The notes: a model not told the origin generated them from the letters alone. A stretch of DNA of 64,000 nt from an uncultured Cedecea sp. (GCF_947498825.1 NZ_CANMLV010000021.1:1-64000); one strand, 5' to 3'. Counted from the stretch's first letter, positions 8,555 to 18,807 are shown. Program-made: numbers and translations.

Positions 8555-9916
8555 ATGCAAGAGACTGTATTAACGAAAATCGTTGCGGATAAAGCACTAT
8601 GGGTAGCCGCGCGTAAACAGCAACAACCGCTGGAAGACTTTCAGGATCAGGTCGTCGCGACTGAGCGTGATTTTTATCAGGCGTTACGTGGCCCACGCAG
8701 TGTTTTTATTCTCGAATGTAAAAAAGCATCCCCTTCTAAAGGCGTTATTCGTGAAGATTTTGACCCTCAGCAAATTGCGAGCGTCTATAAGCATTATGCT
8801 TCTGCAGTATCGGTCCTGACTGACGAAAAATATTTTCAGGGGAGTTTTGACTACCTGCCGATTGTCAGCCAAGTGGTCACACAACCGGTACTGTGCAAAG
8901 ACTTTATTATCGATCCCTATCAGATTTATTTAGCGCGCTTTTATCAGGCGGATGCTTGCCTGCTGATGCTCTCGGTGCTGGACGACGAACAGTATCTTGC
9001 CCTGGCGGCTGTCGCGCACAGTCTGAAGATGGGCGTGCTGACAGAAGTCAGTAACGAAGCCGAGCTGGAACGTGCAATTGCGCTTAAAGCCAAAGTGGTG
9101 GGAATTAATAATCGTGATTTACGCGATTTATCTATCACTCTTGACCGTACTCGCCAGCTGGCCCCACGTTTACCGCGTGATGTCACGGTTATCAGTGAAT
9201 CAGGCATCAACCATTATGCCCAGGTGCGTGAACTCAGCCATTATGCGAACGGCTTTTTAATTGGCTCAGCCTTGATGGGTGAGCCTAATCTGACCCAGGC
9301 AGTGCGTCGTGTACTGCTGGGAGAAAATAAAGTTTGTGGTCTGACCCGTGCAGAAGATGCTCAGGCGGCCTACAGTTCCGGTGCCATTTACGGTGGGCTG
9401 ATCTTTGTTCCGACATCGCCACGTTTGGTGAATGAGCAACAAGCCGCTACCGTCATCGCTGCAGCCCCGCTCAGCTATGTTGGCGTGTTCCGTAATCAAG
9501 CCCCAGAAGACGTTGTTGCGAAGGCGACCACTCTCGGACTGTTCGCGGTGCAATTACATGGTAGCGAAGACCAGGCTTATATCGCGGCCCTGCGTCAGGA
9601 TCTGCCAGCGACGGTTGAAATCTGGAAAGCACTTAGCGTCGGTGAAACGTTACCTGAACGCAATCTTCAGCACGTTGATAAATATCTGCTGGATAATGCT
9701 CAGGGTGGGAGTGGTCAGACTTTTGACTGGAGCCTGCTGGCAGATCAGGCGCTGGACAATGTTCTGCTGGCCGGAGGACTGAACGAAAATAATTGCCTGA
9801 ACGCGTCAAAACTGGGCGTAGCAGGACTGGATTTCAACTCTGGTGTCGAAACCGCACCAGGTATTAAAGATGCTAACAAGCTGGCAGCGGTCTTCCAGAC
9901 TCTGCGGGCTTACTAA
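8555..9916 (+). CDS. trpCF: Bifunctional indole-3-glycerol-phosphate synthase / phosphoribosylanthranilate isomerase (TrpCF, 453 aa)
   Basis: Two TIM-barrel enzymes in one chain, as in E. coli TrpC (453 residues). Residues 1-255 are IGPS: ILECKKASPSKG near residues 52-63, VLTDEKYFQG, CKDFIIDPYQIY and VISESGI. Residues from about 256 are PRAI: VCGLTRAEDA with the catalytic Cys, VGVF, LHGSED and LDFNSGVE with the ligand and phosphate loops. It follows trpGD by 4 bp with a GGAAGAGGA ribosome-binding region. Confidence 0.97.
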   Translation: MQETVLTKIVADKALWVAARKQQQPLEDFQDQVVATERDFYQALRGPRSVFILECKKASPSKGVIREDFDPQQIASVYKHYASAVSVLTDEKYFQGSFDYLPIVSQVVTQPVLCKDFIIDPYQIYLARFYQADACLLMLSVLDDEQYLALAAVAHSLKMGVLTEVSNEAELERAIALKAKVVGINNRDLRDLSITLDRTRQLAPRLPRDVTVISESGINHYAQVRELSHYANGFLIGSALMGEPNLTQAVRRVLLGENKVCGLTRAEDAQAAYSSGAIYGGLIFVPTSPRLVNEQQAATVIAAAPLSYVGVFRNQAPEDVVAKATTLGLFAVQLHGSEDQAYIAALRQDLPATVEIWKALSVGETLPERNLQHVDKYLLDNAQGGSGQTFDWSLLADQALDNVLLAGGLNENNCLNASKLGVAGLDFNSGVETAPGIKDANKLAAVFQTLRAY

Positions 9917-9928
9917 GGAAACCAAGCG

Positions 9929-11119
9929 ATGACATTACTGAATCCCTATTTTGGCGAGTTTGGCGGTATGTATGTGCCGCAGATCCTGATGCCCGCTTTG
10001 CGCCAACTTGAAGAAGCCTTTGTGGCCGCGCAATCGGACGCTGAATTTCAGGCTGAATTTACCGATTTACTGAAAAATTACGCGGGCCGCCCTACTGCAC
10101 TAACCAAATGCCGTAATTTAACCGCCAATACCCGCACCACGCTATACCTTAAGCGTGAAGATTTACTGCACGGCGGCGCCCATAAAACCAACCAGGTTCT
10201 GGGCCAGGCGCTGCTGGCGAAGAGAATGGGTAAAACTGAAATTATCGCTGAAACGGGCGCAGGCCAGCATGGTGTTGCCTCAGCGCTGGCTTCAGCCCTG
10301 TTAGGTCTGAAATGCCGTATCTATATGGGTGCTAAAGACGTCGAACGTCAGTCACCCAACGTGTTCCGTATGCGTTTGATGGGCGCTGAGGTTATCCCGG
10401 TGCACAGCGGTTCATCCACCCTGAAAGATGCCTGTAATGAGGCGTTACGTGACTGGTCTGGCAGTTATGAGACCGCACACTATATGCTGGGTACTGCAGC
10501 AGGCCCACACCCTTATCCGACCATTGTCCGTGAGTTCCAGCGGATGATCGGGGAAGAGACAAAATCTCAGATCCTCGAAAAAGAAGGTCGTCTGCCCGAT
10601 GCGGTTATCGCCTGTATCGGTGGGGGTTCTAATGCCATCGGTATGTTCGCAGACTTTATCGATGAAACGACCGTCAAGTTGATTGGTGTTGAACCGGGTG
10701 GCCATGGTATCGAAACCGGCGAACACGGTGCCCCACTGAAGCATGGCCGTTTGGGGATCTATTTCGGGATGAAATCACCGATGATGCAGACCGAAGACGG
10801 CCAAATTGAAGAGTCTTACTCTATCTCCGCCGGGCTCGATTTCCCGTCAGTCGGACCTCAGCACGCCTACCTGAACAGTATCGGTCGGGCTGATTATGTC
10901 TCAATCACCGACAATGAAGCGCTGGACGCATTCAAAGCATTATGCCGCGAAGAAGGTATTATTCCTGCTCTTGAGTCGTCACACGCTTTGGCTCATGCGT
11001 TGAAAATGATCAAAGAAAATCCGGAAAAAGAACAACTGTTAGTGGTGAACCTCTCTGGTCGCGGCGACAAAGATATTTTCACCGTCCACGACATTCTGAA
11101 AGCACGAGGTGAAATCTAA
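9929..11119 (+). CDS. trpB: Tryptophan synthase beta chain (TrpB, 396 aa)
   Basis: A pyridoxal-phosphate enzyme that condenses indole with serine, taking indole through the tunnel from TrpA. The PLP-binding lysine lies in [11 protein letters not shown] near residue 87, with [10 protein letters not shown] (catalytic Glu), the phosphate-binding GGGSNA, and [16 protein letters not shown]. Length and start ([20 protein letters not shown]) match the E. coli enzyme. The stop overlaps the trpA start by one base (TAATG). Confidence 0.98.
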   Translation: MTLLNPYFGEFGGMYVPQILMPALRQLEEAFVAAQSDAEFQAEFTDLLKNYAGRPTALTKCRNLTANTRTTLYLKREDLLHGGAHKTNQVLGQALLAKRMGKTEIIAETGAGQHGVASALASALLGLKCRIYMGAKDVERQSPNVFRMRLMGAEVIPVHSGSSTLKDACNEALRDWSGSYETAHYMLGTAAGPHPYPTIVREFQRMIGEETKSQILEKEGRLPDAVIACIGGGSNAIGMFADFIDETTVKLIGVEPGGHGIETGEHGAPLKHGRLGIYFGMKSPMMQTEDGQIEESYSISAGLDFPSVGPQHAYLNSIGRADYVSITDNEALDAFKALCREEGIIPALESSHALAHALKMIKENPEKEQLLVVNLSGRGDKDIFTVHDILKARGEI

Positions 11120-11922
11120 TGGAACGTTATCATCAACTGTTTAAGCAGCTGAAAGACAAGAAAGAAGGCGCATTTGTTCCCTTTGTGACGCTGGGTGATC
11201 CTAATCCTGAGCTGTCATTACGTATTATTGATGCGCTGGTTGAAGGTGGCGCGGATGCCCTGGAACTGGGGATCCCTTTCTCCGATCCGCTGGCCGACGG
11301 CCCGACCATTCAGGATGCCGCCCTGCGTGCTTTTGACTCCGGCGTTACCCCGGCTCAATGCTTTGAAATGCTGGCCGCTATTCGTCAAAAATACCCGACC
11401 CTTCCCATTGGCCTATTGATGTACGCCAATCTGGTCTTCAGCCCTGGCATTGACGCTTTTTACGCCAAATGTGCAGCCGTTGGCGTGGACTCTGTCCTGG
11501 TCGCCGATGTGCCGGTAGAAGAGTCAAAAGCGTTCCGTACTGCGGCACTTGGACATGAGGTTGCGCCTATCTTTATCTGCCCGCCAAATGCGGATGATGC
11601 CTTGCTTCGGGAAATATCCTCTCACGGTCGGGGGTACACTTATCTGCTCTCCAGAGCGGGTGTCACGGGTACTGAAAGCCGTGCCCAGCTGCCGCTTCAC
11701 CATTTGATTGAGAAGCTGACAGAATACCACGCAGCCCCGCCTTTACTTGGTTTCGGTATTTCTGAACCATCGCAGGTCCGTGAAGCCATTGCCGCCGGGG
11801 CTGCTGGCGCCATTTCCGGCTCAGCCATTGTCAAGATTATTGAAAACAACCTTGATAACCCTGAGCAAATGCTGATCAAGTTAAAACAGTTTGTGGTTGA
11901 GATGAAAGCCGCAACGCGATAA
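11119..11922 (+). CDS. trpA: Tryptophan synthase alpha chain (TrpA, 267 aa)
   Basis: It cleaves indole-3-glycerol phosphate to indole and glyceraldehyde 3-phosphate in the alpha2-beta2 complex. Catalytic Glu lies in [19 protein letters not shown] (near residue 49, with the catalytic Asp about 11 residues later). LLSRAGVTG and [10 protein letters not shown] are the phosphate-binding loops. It is the last gene of the trp operon and is followed by a terminator. Confidence 0.98.
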   Translation: MERYHQLFKQLKDKKEGAFVPFVTLGDPNPELSLRIIDALVEGGADALELGIPFSDPLADGPTIQDAALRAFDSGVTPAQCFEMLAAIRQKYPTLPIGLLMYANLVFSPGIDAFYAKCAAVGVDSVLVADVPVEESKAFRTAALGHEVAPIFICPPNADDALLREISSHGRGYTYLLSRAGVTGTESRAQLPLHHLIEKLTEYHAAPPLLGFGISEPSQVREAIAAGAAGAISGSAIVKIIENNLDNPEQMLIKLKQFVVEMKAATR

Positions 11923-11947
11923 TACCGCTGTCAGCTTTAAAAAATAG

Positions 11948-11984
11948 AACGGGTGAAAAGGATAATGTCACTTTTACCCGTTTT
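11948..11984 (+). terminator. trp operon terminator
   Basis: AACGGGTGAAAAG pairs with CTTTTACCCGTT (one bulge), followed by TTTT-like bases, 26 bp after the trpA stop. Confidence 0.8.
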
Positions 11985-12491
11985 AATCGATTAGTCTGTA
12001 AACTCTTCCACATATATCTTCTCAATAATTCACGCTATGTTCCTTACTGAGAACATCATCAAACCCTGTATAACTGTGGGTCTCATCTTACAATCCTTAA
12101 TAAGTGCATCGTTACGTCAATCATGAGGTCTGTGATTCTCTGTTTAAACACATCCAGTAGAACACCTTTATTACAAAGCACCACAGACAACGTCTTGTCA
12201 TACGCGCGCAGGGATAATATTTATTTTAAATAATTATCTGGCATATCTTTGAGATTAAAAAAACAAAAAATAAATTCATTCTTCAAATACGACGAAAAAA
12301 GCCAGTGGTTATGACTTTTTCTTCATGCTTAAAATAATACATCATTATCTTTTAACAGAGAGATACAGGCCGCCTGGCGTTAATGAAGCATAACGGGTAT
12401 AAGTCTGTGCACCAGTAAAGAATCCACCGAAGCGGATAGCGGGTGTAATGATGAGCAGTTAGCTTTCAGATGTTATTTCAGAGGTAAAGAA
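11985..12491. other. Gene-free stretch between the trp terminator and ompW
   Basis: About 500 bp without a supported gene on either strand. In E. coli K-12 yciE, yciF and yciG lie between trpA and ompW; no trace of them is seen here. The stretch is AT-rich, with no repeat or RNA gene that I recognise. Confidence 0.6.
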
Positions 12492-12492
12492 T

Positions 12493-12521
12493 GAAAAAAC
12501 TGGCCATTTAGCGACCAGTTT
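12493..12521 (-). terminator. ompW terminator
   Basis: On the minus strand AAAACTGG-TCGCTAAATGG-CCAGTTTT forms a stem-loop followed by TTTTTTC, 35 bp past the ompW stop. Confidence 0.85.
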
Positions 12522-12555
12522 TGCATAAGGATTTTGCAGGAGTTTTGCAGAAGAC

Positions 12556-13197
12556 TTAAAAAGTGTAACCCGCGCCGAACATAAACACCCAAGGATTGAT
12601 TTTAGTATCAATACTTTGGCGGCCTGCTGCGCCTGCATCAAATTTCACTTTGGTGTCGATATCGATATACCAGACGGACATATTCAGCATCCAGTTTTTA
12701 TCCAGCATATAGTCCACACCTACCTGTCCAGCAGCACCCCATGAGTTTTTAACACTCAGGTTGCTTAAGCCTGCACCTTTACCGGTATCGTTGAATTTGT
12801 TATCAAAGAACATGGTGTAGTTGATACCGGCCCCGACATAAGGACGCCATTTGCTGGTGGCATCGCCAAAGTACCACTGCGCCATCAACGTTGGGGGTAA
12901 CTGGCGAACTGTTGCAAGGGTTCCGGTTGGGCCCAGGCCAACCTTATGACGGAATGGTGTCGCTGCTAATAACTCAATACCAAAATTATCCGTCACCATA
13001 TAGTCGAAGGTCAGTCCCAGCTGGGTGTTGTTACTGACGCTGAATTCGCCCATGTTCAGTACATCATCTGAACTTGTGGTTGGGCGGACAGTCGCCGTTC
13101 CCGCACGCATAAAGAAATCGCCCGCCTGATGCGCTTCAGCTACACCCGATAAACCCATCAATGCCACTAATGCCAAAGACAACTTTTTCATACCCAT
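12556..13197 (-). CDS. ompW: Outer membrane protein OmpW (213 aa)
   Basis: An eight-stranded outer-membrane beta-barrel porin for small hydrophobic molecules; in E. coli it is also a colicin S4 receptor. The signal peptide MKKLSLALVALMGLSGVAEA is followed by HQAGDFFMRAGTATVRP, typical of OmpW. PPTLMAQWYFGD, WRPYVGAGINYT and the C-terminal GAGYTF (aromatic end for BAM recognition) fit the family. The start may be the second Met (13191); the first gives MGMKKLS. E. coli ompW is activated by FNR, and a near-consensus FNR site lies upstream. Confidence 0.96.
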   Translation of the reverse strand: MGMKKLSLALVALMGLSGVAEAHQAGDFFMRAGTATVRPTTSSDDVLNMGEFSVSNNTQLGLTFDYMVTDNFGIELLAATPFRHKVGLGPTGTLATVRQLPPTLMAQWYFGDATSKWRPYVGAGINYTMFFDNKFNDTGKGAGLSNLSVKNSWGAAGQVGVDYMLDKNWMLNMSVWYIDIDTKVKFDAGAAGRQSIDTKINPWVFMFGAGYTF

Positions 13198-13295
13198 TCC
13201 TTTTGTGTGGTTATTTTAATCGTCCACAATATACGAATAAATGTATGTAAAGTGATCTGACAATCGTCACACTTTGTAGTCTAATTTAACATTCC

Positions 13296-13309
13296 TTGAT
13301 CTGGATTAA
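13296..13309 (-). promoter_or_regulatory. Candidate FNR site upstream of ompW
   Basis: TTGATCTGGATTAA differs by one base from the FNR consensus TTGAT-N4-ATCAA and lies about 100 bp before the ompW start. This placement fits the known FNR control of ompW in E. coli; no mapping was possible here. Confidence 0.5.
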
Positions 13310-13639
13310 TTTATCCGCAGACTGGTCCGTTCCTCATTCAGCCCCCAGATCAATAAACAGTAGCTGTCAGCCCCTGAATAATAACTCTTCTTCGTCTTTC
13401 GAACGATAGCGTTATAATCAAGGGGGACTTACCTGTGTCAGCCTTCGGGCAGAAGCAATATTTACACCCGCTGACAAAGTGAAAATAAAACCTGAGATAG
13501 ATTGTGCTAGAGGATACTAACCGCCGACAGAAGCAACAAATTTAACTGTACGGAACAGAGGGTTAAGGATGTCAGCGTCCCTCAACCAGGGTACAATTAC
13601 CCGTTGATTTATAACTACAAGCTATACCGAGGAGAGTGC

Positions 13640-14383
13640 ATGTCTATCACGGCTGGTTCTGTGTACCGTGACACGGGAAATTTCTTACGCCATCAGTTTG
13701 TGACTATTCTACTGATTGCGCTACTTTGCGCCTTAATATCGGTGTTATTCGGCAATGCACTTTCGCCCGGTGAACATCAGATGGCCATTTTAAGTGAAGG
13801 TGATAATTTATCAGGTAGCACAGGGTTGTTTGACCTGATCCAGAATATGACGCCAGAGCAGCAAAGCGTGCTATTAAAAGCCTCTGCTGTGTCGACATTT
13901 TCGGGTCTCATTGGTAATGCTATTCTGGCCGGCAGTATGCTGGTATTAATGCAAATTGTCTCTGCAGGTCAGCGCGTCAGCGCATTACGTGCTATTGGTG
14001 CCGCTGCGCCAGTACTGCCTAAAATGCTGATACTTATCTTTATCACCACCTTGCTGGTGCAGATTGGTATTATGTTCATCGTGGTACCGGGAGTACTGTT
14101 TGCCATTGTGTTGTCACTGGCACCAGTGATCCTGGTTCAGGAAAAAGCGGGGATTTTCCAGTCGATGCGACAGAGCGTTAAGCTTGCATGGGCAAATATG
14201 CGTCTGGTGACGCCTGCTGTGGTGCTGTGGCTGGCAGCCAAAACAGCCCTGCTGTTAATGGTTTCATCTTTCACGGCATTTGCACCGGAAGTCGGTGCCG
14301 TTATCGCCAATACGATAAGCAATTTGATCTCTGCTATTTTGCTTATCTACTTATTCCGCTTGTTTATGTTGATTCGTCCCTAA
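13640..14383 (+). CDS. yciC: Inner membrane protein YciC (UPF0259, 247 aa)
   Basis: A polytopic membrane protein of unknown molecular role. I took the ATG at 13640 ([20 protein letters not shown]) because it has a GGAGAG ribosome-binding site and gives the E. coli length of 247. Several hydrophobic segments are visible: [18 protein letters not shown] near residue 20, [37 protein letters not shown], and the C-terminal [14 protein letters not shown]. It begins the yciC-yciB-yciA group. Confidence 0.94.
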   Translation: MSITAGSVYRDTGNFLRHQFVTILLIALLCALISVLFGNALSPGEHQMAILSEGDNLSGSTGLFDLIQNMTPEQQSVLLKASAVSTFSGLIGNAILAGSMLVLMQIVSAGQRVSALRAIGAAAPVLPKMLILIFITTLLVQIGIMFIVVPGVLFAIVLSLAPVILVQEKAGIFQSMRQSVKLAWANMRLVTPAVVLWLAAKTALLLMVSSFTAFAPEVGAVIANTISNLISAILLIYLFRLFMLIRP

Positions 14384-14440
14384 TCTTTCTGATGCCTGGC
14401 TGAGTTATCGTCAGGCATCATCTGTTAACGGAACCTATTT

Positions 14441-14983
14441 ATGAAGCAGTTACTCGACTTCCTGCCGCTGATTGTTTTTTTTGTTTTCTACAAAATGTAC
14501 GATATCTATGCTGGCACCTGGGCCCTGATTATCGCCACCGGTGTTGCGCTGATTTATAGCTGGTACAAATACCGTAAAGTAGAAAAAATGACGCTGGTCA
14601 CCTTCGTTATGGTGGCGGTATTCGGCAGCCTGACGCTTTATTTCCATAATCCTGAGTTTATCAAATGGAAAGTCACCATCATCTACGCCTTGTTTGCTGT
14701 TGCCTTGCTGTTTGCCCAGTTTGTGATGAAAAAAGTTCTTATTCAAAGCATTCTTGGCAAGGAGATCACCTTACCTCAAGCTGTCTGGGCACGCCTTAAC
14801 GTTGCCTGGTCCCTGTTTTTTATCGCCTGCGGCCTGCTGAATATCTATGTCGCTTTCTGGTTATCCGAAAGTACCTGGATAAACTTCAAGGTTTTTGGCT
14901 TGACGGCAATGATGCTGGTATTCACGCTATTAAGCGGGGTTTATATTTACCGCCATATGCAACCACAGGATAAGAAAGAATGA
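14441..14983 (+). CDS. yciB: Inner membrane septation-type protein YciB (180 aa)
   Basis: YciB/IspZ family (IspA in Shigella), an inner-membrane protein linked to cell-envelope synthesis and septation. It has five or so hydrophobic helices, beginning [26 protein letters not shown], and contains [26 protein letters not shown], a strongly conserved family block. Its length is 180 against 179 in E. coli. The stop overlaps the yciA start by 4 bp (ATGA). Confidence 0.95.
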   Translation: MKQLLDFLPLIVFFVFYKMYDIYAGTWALIIATGVALIYSWYKYRKVEKMTLVTFVMVAVFGSLTLYFHNPEFIKWKVTIIYALFAVALLFAQFVMKKVLIQSILGKEITLPQAVWARLNVAWSLFFIACGLLNIYVAFWLSESTWINFKVFGLTAMMLVFTLLSGVYIYRHMQPQDKKE

Positions 14984-15375
14984 CTGATGAACGACCATGT
15001 GGTGATTTAGTCCTGCGCACCCTGGCGATGCCTGCCGATACCAATCCCAATGGCGATATTTTTGGCGGCTGGTTGATGTCTCAAATGGACCTCGGCGGTG
15101 CTATTCAGGCTAAAGAAATAGCGCATGGGCGTGTTGTTACTGTACGGGTTGACGGTATGACATTTCTCAAACCTGTCGCCGTCGGTGATGTCGTGTGCTG
15201 TTACGCGAACTGCATTAAGCGCGGAAACACTTCTGTAACTATCAATATTGAAGTGTGGGTCAAGAAAGTTGCCAGCGACCCTATTGGCCAGCGGTATAAA
15301 GCGACAGAAGCGGTGTTTATCTATGTCGCCGTCGACCACGAAGGCAAACCACGTCCTCTGCCCCCTGTCAGTTAA
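14980..15375 (+). CDS. yciA: Acyl-CoA thioesterase YciA (131 aa)
   Basis: A hot-dog fold thioesterase that hydrolyses a broad range of acyl-CoAs in the cytoplasm. The motif [23 protein letters not shown] carries the catalytic Asn/Asp region, and the product has the usual length of about 132. In E. coli yciA is next to tonB; here a 30-kb island separates the two. Confidence 0.96.
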   Translation: MTDERPCGDLVLRTLAMPADTNPNGDIFGGWLMSQMDLGGAIQAKEIAHGRVVTVRVDGMTFLKPVAVGDVVCCYANCIKRGNTSVTINIEVWVKKVASDPIGQRYKATEAVFIYVAVDHEGKPRPLPPVS

Positions 15376-15388
15376 GTTTATCTCCCTC

Positions 15389-15415
15389 GCGGGTTGTGCC
15401 ACCAGCACAACCCGC
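15389..15415 (+). terminator. yciA terminator
   Basis: An 11-bp perfect stem GCGGGTTGTGC / GCACAACCCGC with a 5-base loop sits 13 bp past the yciA stop. It marks the last backbone position before the island; 15416-15679 after it is AT-rich and gene-free. Confidence 0.85.
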
Positions 15416-15679
15416 TTATAAAATTCTGTCACACCGTTAAATATTTACTCAAAACAAGTCGAGTCGCTCCCGAATGCCCGGTTGAGCCAAACAGCATAAC
15501 GACAGAATAATAAGGTGGTTATTCTGCAAGCATTAATAGCGCCCCTGATTAACACATGAGATGATAAATGTATTCACGCAATATAAATTAACATTAATTA
15601 ATTTTTCTTAATGTATCTTTATTAATCTATTATCCCATTCTATTTTAGACAATAATTATATTTTTAAAACAAGCAATAA

Positions 15680-16516
15680 ATGGCGTTGATAATGACACCC
15701 TCTACGCGTTTTTTTTTATTATTGGGTACCTCACTGATAAATTTTCCCAGCACGGCGAGTCAGCTGTCAGATATCACCATTTTAACGCCCACTGAAACCA
15801 GACACATCAAGTTTTCAGATAATAGCGAGCAATCGCACGCCCGAACCTCTTCCCACAAAGCGCAGCACTACTCGTTGTCTGAACTGGAAAAAAAGGGCCT
15901 GCGCGTTAAAGTCTCTGAAAACCAGCAAATCCGTCATCTTTCAGAGGCACCATCATCAACCAAGGCTCTGGTTCGCACGGGATTACGCCAGCAAGCCCGA
16001 CTTCACGCACAACGCGCTGAGTCATCATTCAGTCAGCAGGTTCAGCGCTCAGGCCAGGATGTTGAAGTATTACTGCGCCGTCTGACCCTGCGCCCACTCT
16101 ATCAGGACAGATACCTGCGCGCCCGACAGATTGCTCTCAATACGTTGATGGAACAGTTAGGTAAGCCCTATCTCTGGGGGGGCGCTTCTCCTCTCAGTGG
16201 TTTTGATTGTAGCGGGCTTATCTATTTTGCCTATAAAGATCATATTAAGCGCCCTTTTCCACGTACGGCCAGAGGGATGTTTCATCTTAGCGATGCCAAA
16301 ATCATTCGTTCCAGTGAACTGGAACCCGGTGATTTAGTCTTCTTCCGGATTCGCCAGGATTACGTGGACCATGTTGGTGTCTATATTGGTAATAATCAGT
16401 TTATCCAGTCACCGAGAACAGGTTTAGATATTCGTATCAGCAAACTCAGCGATAATTACTGGCAAAATCATTATGTCGGCGCGCGTCGGGTGATGACCCC
16501 GGAGAATATTCTCTAA
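15680..16516 (+). CDS. NlpC/P60 family cell-wall hydrolase (278 aa)
   Basis: An exported cysteine peptidase of the NlpC/P60 family, which cleaves peptide bonds in peptidoglycan stems. The N terminus has a short hydrophobic signal (FFLLLGTSLINFPSTASQ), and residues 30-140 are a charged, probably helical linker. The catalytic domain is at about 142-270: Cys177 in GFDCSG, His231 in DHVGVYIG, and a polar third residue in FIQSPRTG. A weak ribosome-binding site leaves the start uncertain (ATG at 15680 or 15692). It lies in its own orientation between yciA and the sensor kinase gene, whose end it faces at 21 bp. A role in opening the wall for the pilus or exporter is inference. Confidence 0.88.
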   Translation: MALIMTPSTRFFLLLGTSLINFPSTASQLSDITILTPTETRHIKFSDNSEQSHARTSSHKAQHYSLSELEKKGLRVKVSENQQIRHLSEAPSSTKALVRTGLRQQARLHAQRAESSFSQQVQRSGQDVEVLLRRLTLRPLYQDRYLRARQIALNTLMEQLGKPYLWGGASPLSGFDCSGLIYFAYKDHIKRPFPRTARGMFHLSDAKIIRSSELEPGDLVFFRIRQDYVDHVGVYIGNNQFIQSPRTGLDIRISKLSDNYWQNHYVGARRVMTPENIL

Positions 16517-16537
16517 CAGTATTAATCAGATTATTTA

Positions 16538-18001
16538 TTACTGGCAGCGATTCAAACAAAGATAAACGCAGAGTCCGGGATGGGTATTTTCAAACTTAAT
16601 CATCCCCCCGTGTAATTCGGTAATAGCATTAACCAGTGACAGCCCCAGTCCGTAACCGTTACTGGAATAACGTTTATCCAGGCGCTCAAAAGGCTCAATC
16701 GCTTTGCTTTGTAGGTCGTCAGGAATGCCCGGCCCCTGGTCTGCTACATAGAGCGTTAACCAGCCATGCCAGAAACGGTATCCCAGGATAATTTTTCTAC
16801 CGTCCGCCGCATATTTAAGGGCGTTTTCAATCAGATTAGCCAGAGCCTGAAACACCAGGCTTCTGTCAATAAATAATCGGAGATCCGTTTTTGGCTCAAT
16901 AACCAATGAACAAGAACGGCTTTCAGCCAGAGGCTGATAATACTCAACGACATCCTGCAATAATTCATGGGCTGAACAGTCGCCCAGTTGATGGATACAG
17001 CGCCCGCTCTCGATTTCGCTAATCCGCATGACGTTTCTGAATAAGGTTAAGATAGTTTGTACTTCATTTACTGCACTCTCTATTTCAGCCCGACTTTGAT
17101 CGGTTAAATCTTCTCTTTCTGACAGAGAATAAAGCCGGTTATGGAGATGGGTTAAAGGGGTGCGCAGTTCATGGGCAATATGCCCGGCATTGTTTCTGAC
17201 CTGTTCCATCAACCGTTCAATACGTTCCAGGTTCTGATTAATATCCGCACTCAAAGCATCAAAATCATTACGGTAAGCAGAAAGCGGCATACGTACATGT
17301 TTATCGCCGTTGCTGTATCTGTTGAGCGCCTCGCGAATTTCCCGGGCAATATACAGGCTTCGCAGACTGAACTGGCGACTGACATAAAGGCAGATTAGCA
17401 GGACAATAAATACCCCGGCTCCGGCAACCAGCGGGATGGTTTTAACTCTTTCGAGCATGGGTAAAATATGATAGCCACGAAACAGAATGCCACCATCATC
17501 CAGAAGCACCGACAGCCCCACCAAATTATCACGGTCGTCTTGCTGGATGATTTTTTTCAGGCAAGAGACATCCATGCCGCAACGACCGGCATGTTGTTGC
17601 TGTAATGGCATTGAGTGATAAGCAAGCTGACCTTGAGGGTCTATCAACAATACCTGGGCCAGATTGTCGCTATGCTCTAAAGACTCGCGGCTGATTTGCA
17701 CCAGCATCAACGACGTGCTTTTTAACGATGACTTGACGGAATAGTCATAAATATCATTCACGATAACATCATGCACATGACCGCGAATAAGAGACTCAAT
17801 TAATTTACTTGAGCCCATCATACTGGCGATGGCGACAATTAAAAAAAGAAAAACAATCGTCATGCCCTGGCGAAAATTAGCCGTCTGCAAAAAGTCAGGA
17901 TAATGGCTGGCACCCAGAACCTGCCACTGGCGTACTTTCAGAGTGCAATAACGCACACACATCCGACAGCCATTGCAGAAAGTGAAAACTTTGCTGGACA
18001 T
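16538..18001 (-). CDS. Membrane sensor histidine kinase with N-terminal CxxCxxCxxxC motif (487 aa)
   Basis: Two membrane segments (about 47-62 and 188-207) enclose a roughly 125-residue periplasmic sensor. A HAMP-like linker (210-262) and HisKA with H277 in AHELRTPL follow. The HATPase domain has NLIENALKYA (N box), DQGPGIPD (G1) and GYGLGLSLV (G2). The first 46 residues lie before the first membrane segment and contain C9, C12, C15 and C19 in CNGCRMCVRYC, the spacing of a [4Fe-4S] ferredoxin half-site. C141 and C147 in the periplasmic part could form a disulfide. I keep the ATG at 18001 because it follows the regulator stop by 2 bp (TAAATATG); a start at Met47 would lose the Cys motif and cannot be excluded. 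Confidence 0.9.
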   Translation of the reverse strand: MSSKVFTFCNGCRMCVRYCTLKVRQWQVLGASHYPDFLQTANFRQGMTIVFLFLIVAIASMMGSSKLIESLIRGHVHDVIVNDIYDYSVKSSLKSTSLMLVQISRESLEHSDNLAQVLLIDPQGQLAYHSMPLQQQHAGRCGMDVSCLKKIIQQDDRDNLVGLSVLLDDGGILFRGYHILPMLERVKTIPLVAGAGVFIVLLICLYVSRQFSLRSLYIAREIREALNRYSNGDKHVRMPLSAYRNDFDALSADINQNLERIERLMEQVRNNAGHIAHELRTPLTHLHNRLYSLSEREDLTDQSRAEIESAVNEVQTILTLFRNVMRISEIESGRCIHQLGDCSAHELLQDVVEYYQPLAESRSCSLVIEPKTDLRLFIDRSLVFQALANLIENALKYAADGRKIILGYRFWHGWLTLYVADQGPGIPDDLQSKAIEPFERLDKRYSSNGYGLGLSLVNAITELHGGMIKFENTHPGLCVYLCLNRCQ

Positions 18002-18003
18002 AT

Positions 18004-18687
18004 TTAGCGCTTCTCGACGTGTTCCAGATAATATCCAACCGATCTCAGCGTCTTAATCAGGGGCCTGTCAAAGCCCTTATCCACTTTAGACCGCAGTTTA
18101 GACATATGCACATCGATAAGATTAGTTTGCGGATCAAACTGATATCCCCATACCCGCTCTAGCAAATGCGTACGACTGGCGACCTTGTCAGGCGTTTCCA
18201 TCAGTAATAACAGTAATTTAAGCTCTTTATCTGTCAGATCAATCGGTTTCCCTGCACGCCATACTTTGCGTTCAAGGCAATCAACGGTTAAGTCAGCAAA
18301 ACTGAGTAGTGTACTTTTGGGCGTATTCCGTTTATCCCGACCGACGATAATATCTAACCGCAAACGGAGTTCATCAAAATTAAACGGTTTTCCAAGGTAA
18401 TCTTCCGCGCCCAGTTCAAGCCCCATGACTCTGTCAATATCCCGGTCTAATGCGGATAACAGCATCACCGGAGGATGATTTATTACTTTCAATTCGCGCA
18501 GTACGCTAAATCCATCCATGCCAGGCATCATTCTGTCTAACAGAATAACGTCATAGGTATTATCTTGAATGGCCGTTAAAGCCTGCGTTCCATTATGAAT
18601 TATCCGGCAGGTGTGGCCATGCGCATGTAATTTGTTTTCCAGCCAGCTGCAAAGTACTGAGTCATCGTCAACGACTAAAACACGCAT
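18004..18687 (-). CDS. OmpR/PhoB-type response regulator (227 aa)
   Basis: The receiver domain (1-115) has the acidic pair VDDD, phospho-acceptor D51 in ILLDRMMPGMDG and the GKPF lysine. The winged-helix DNA-binding domain (125-225) includes LTDKELKLLLLLM and NLIDVHMSKLRSKVDKG...TLRSVGYYL. It pairs with the kinase gene 2 bp downstream. It is separated by 190 bp from the export genes upstream on the same strand, and that gap carries a Fur box over a likely promoter. The adjacent pilus/adhesin cluster is the most likely target, by position only. Confidence 0.93.
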   Translation of the reverse strand: MRVLVVDDDSVLCSWLENKLHAHGHTCRIIHNGTQALTAIQDNTYDVILLDRMMPGMDGFSVLRELKVINHPPVMLLSALDRDIDRVMGLELGAEDYLGKPFNFDELRLRLDIIVGRDKRNTPKSTLLSFADLTVDCLERKVWRAGKPIDLTDKELKLLLLLMETPDKVASRTHLLERVWGYQFDPQTNLIDVHMSKLRSKVDKGFDRPLIKTLRSVGYYLEHVEKR

Positions 18688-18807
18688 AATATCCCCAAAT
18701 ATATAAAGTGTTTTCGACGGGGCATTGCTGACCCCCTGGCGACACGCAGCCGCTATCTACCCTGAGTCATAGCCGCTTTGTTAATTTCGTTGTCTTATTA
18801 TGGAAAA

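Noticed and set aside
13560..13590. Hairpin GGTTAAGGA...TCCCTCAACC upstream of yciC as a regulatory RNA
   Set aside because: The pairing is imperfect and no known element matches; too weak to list.
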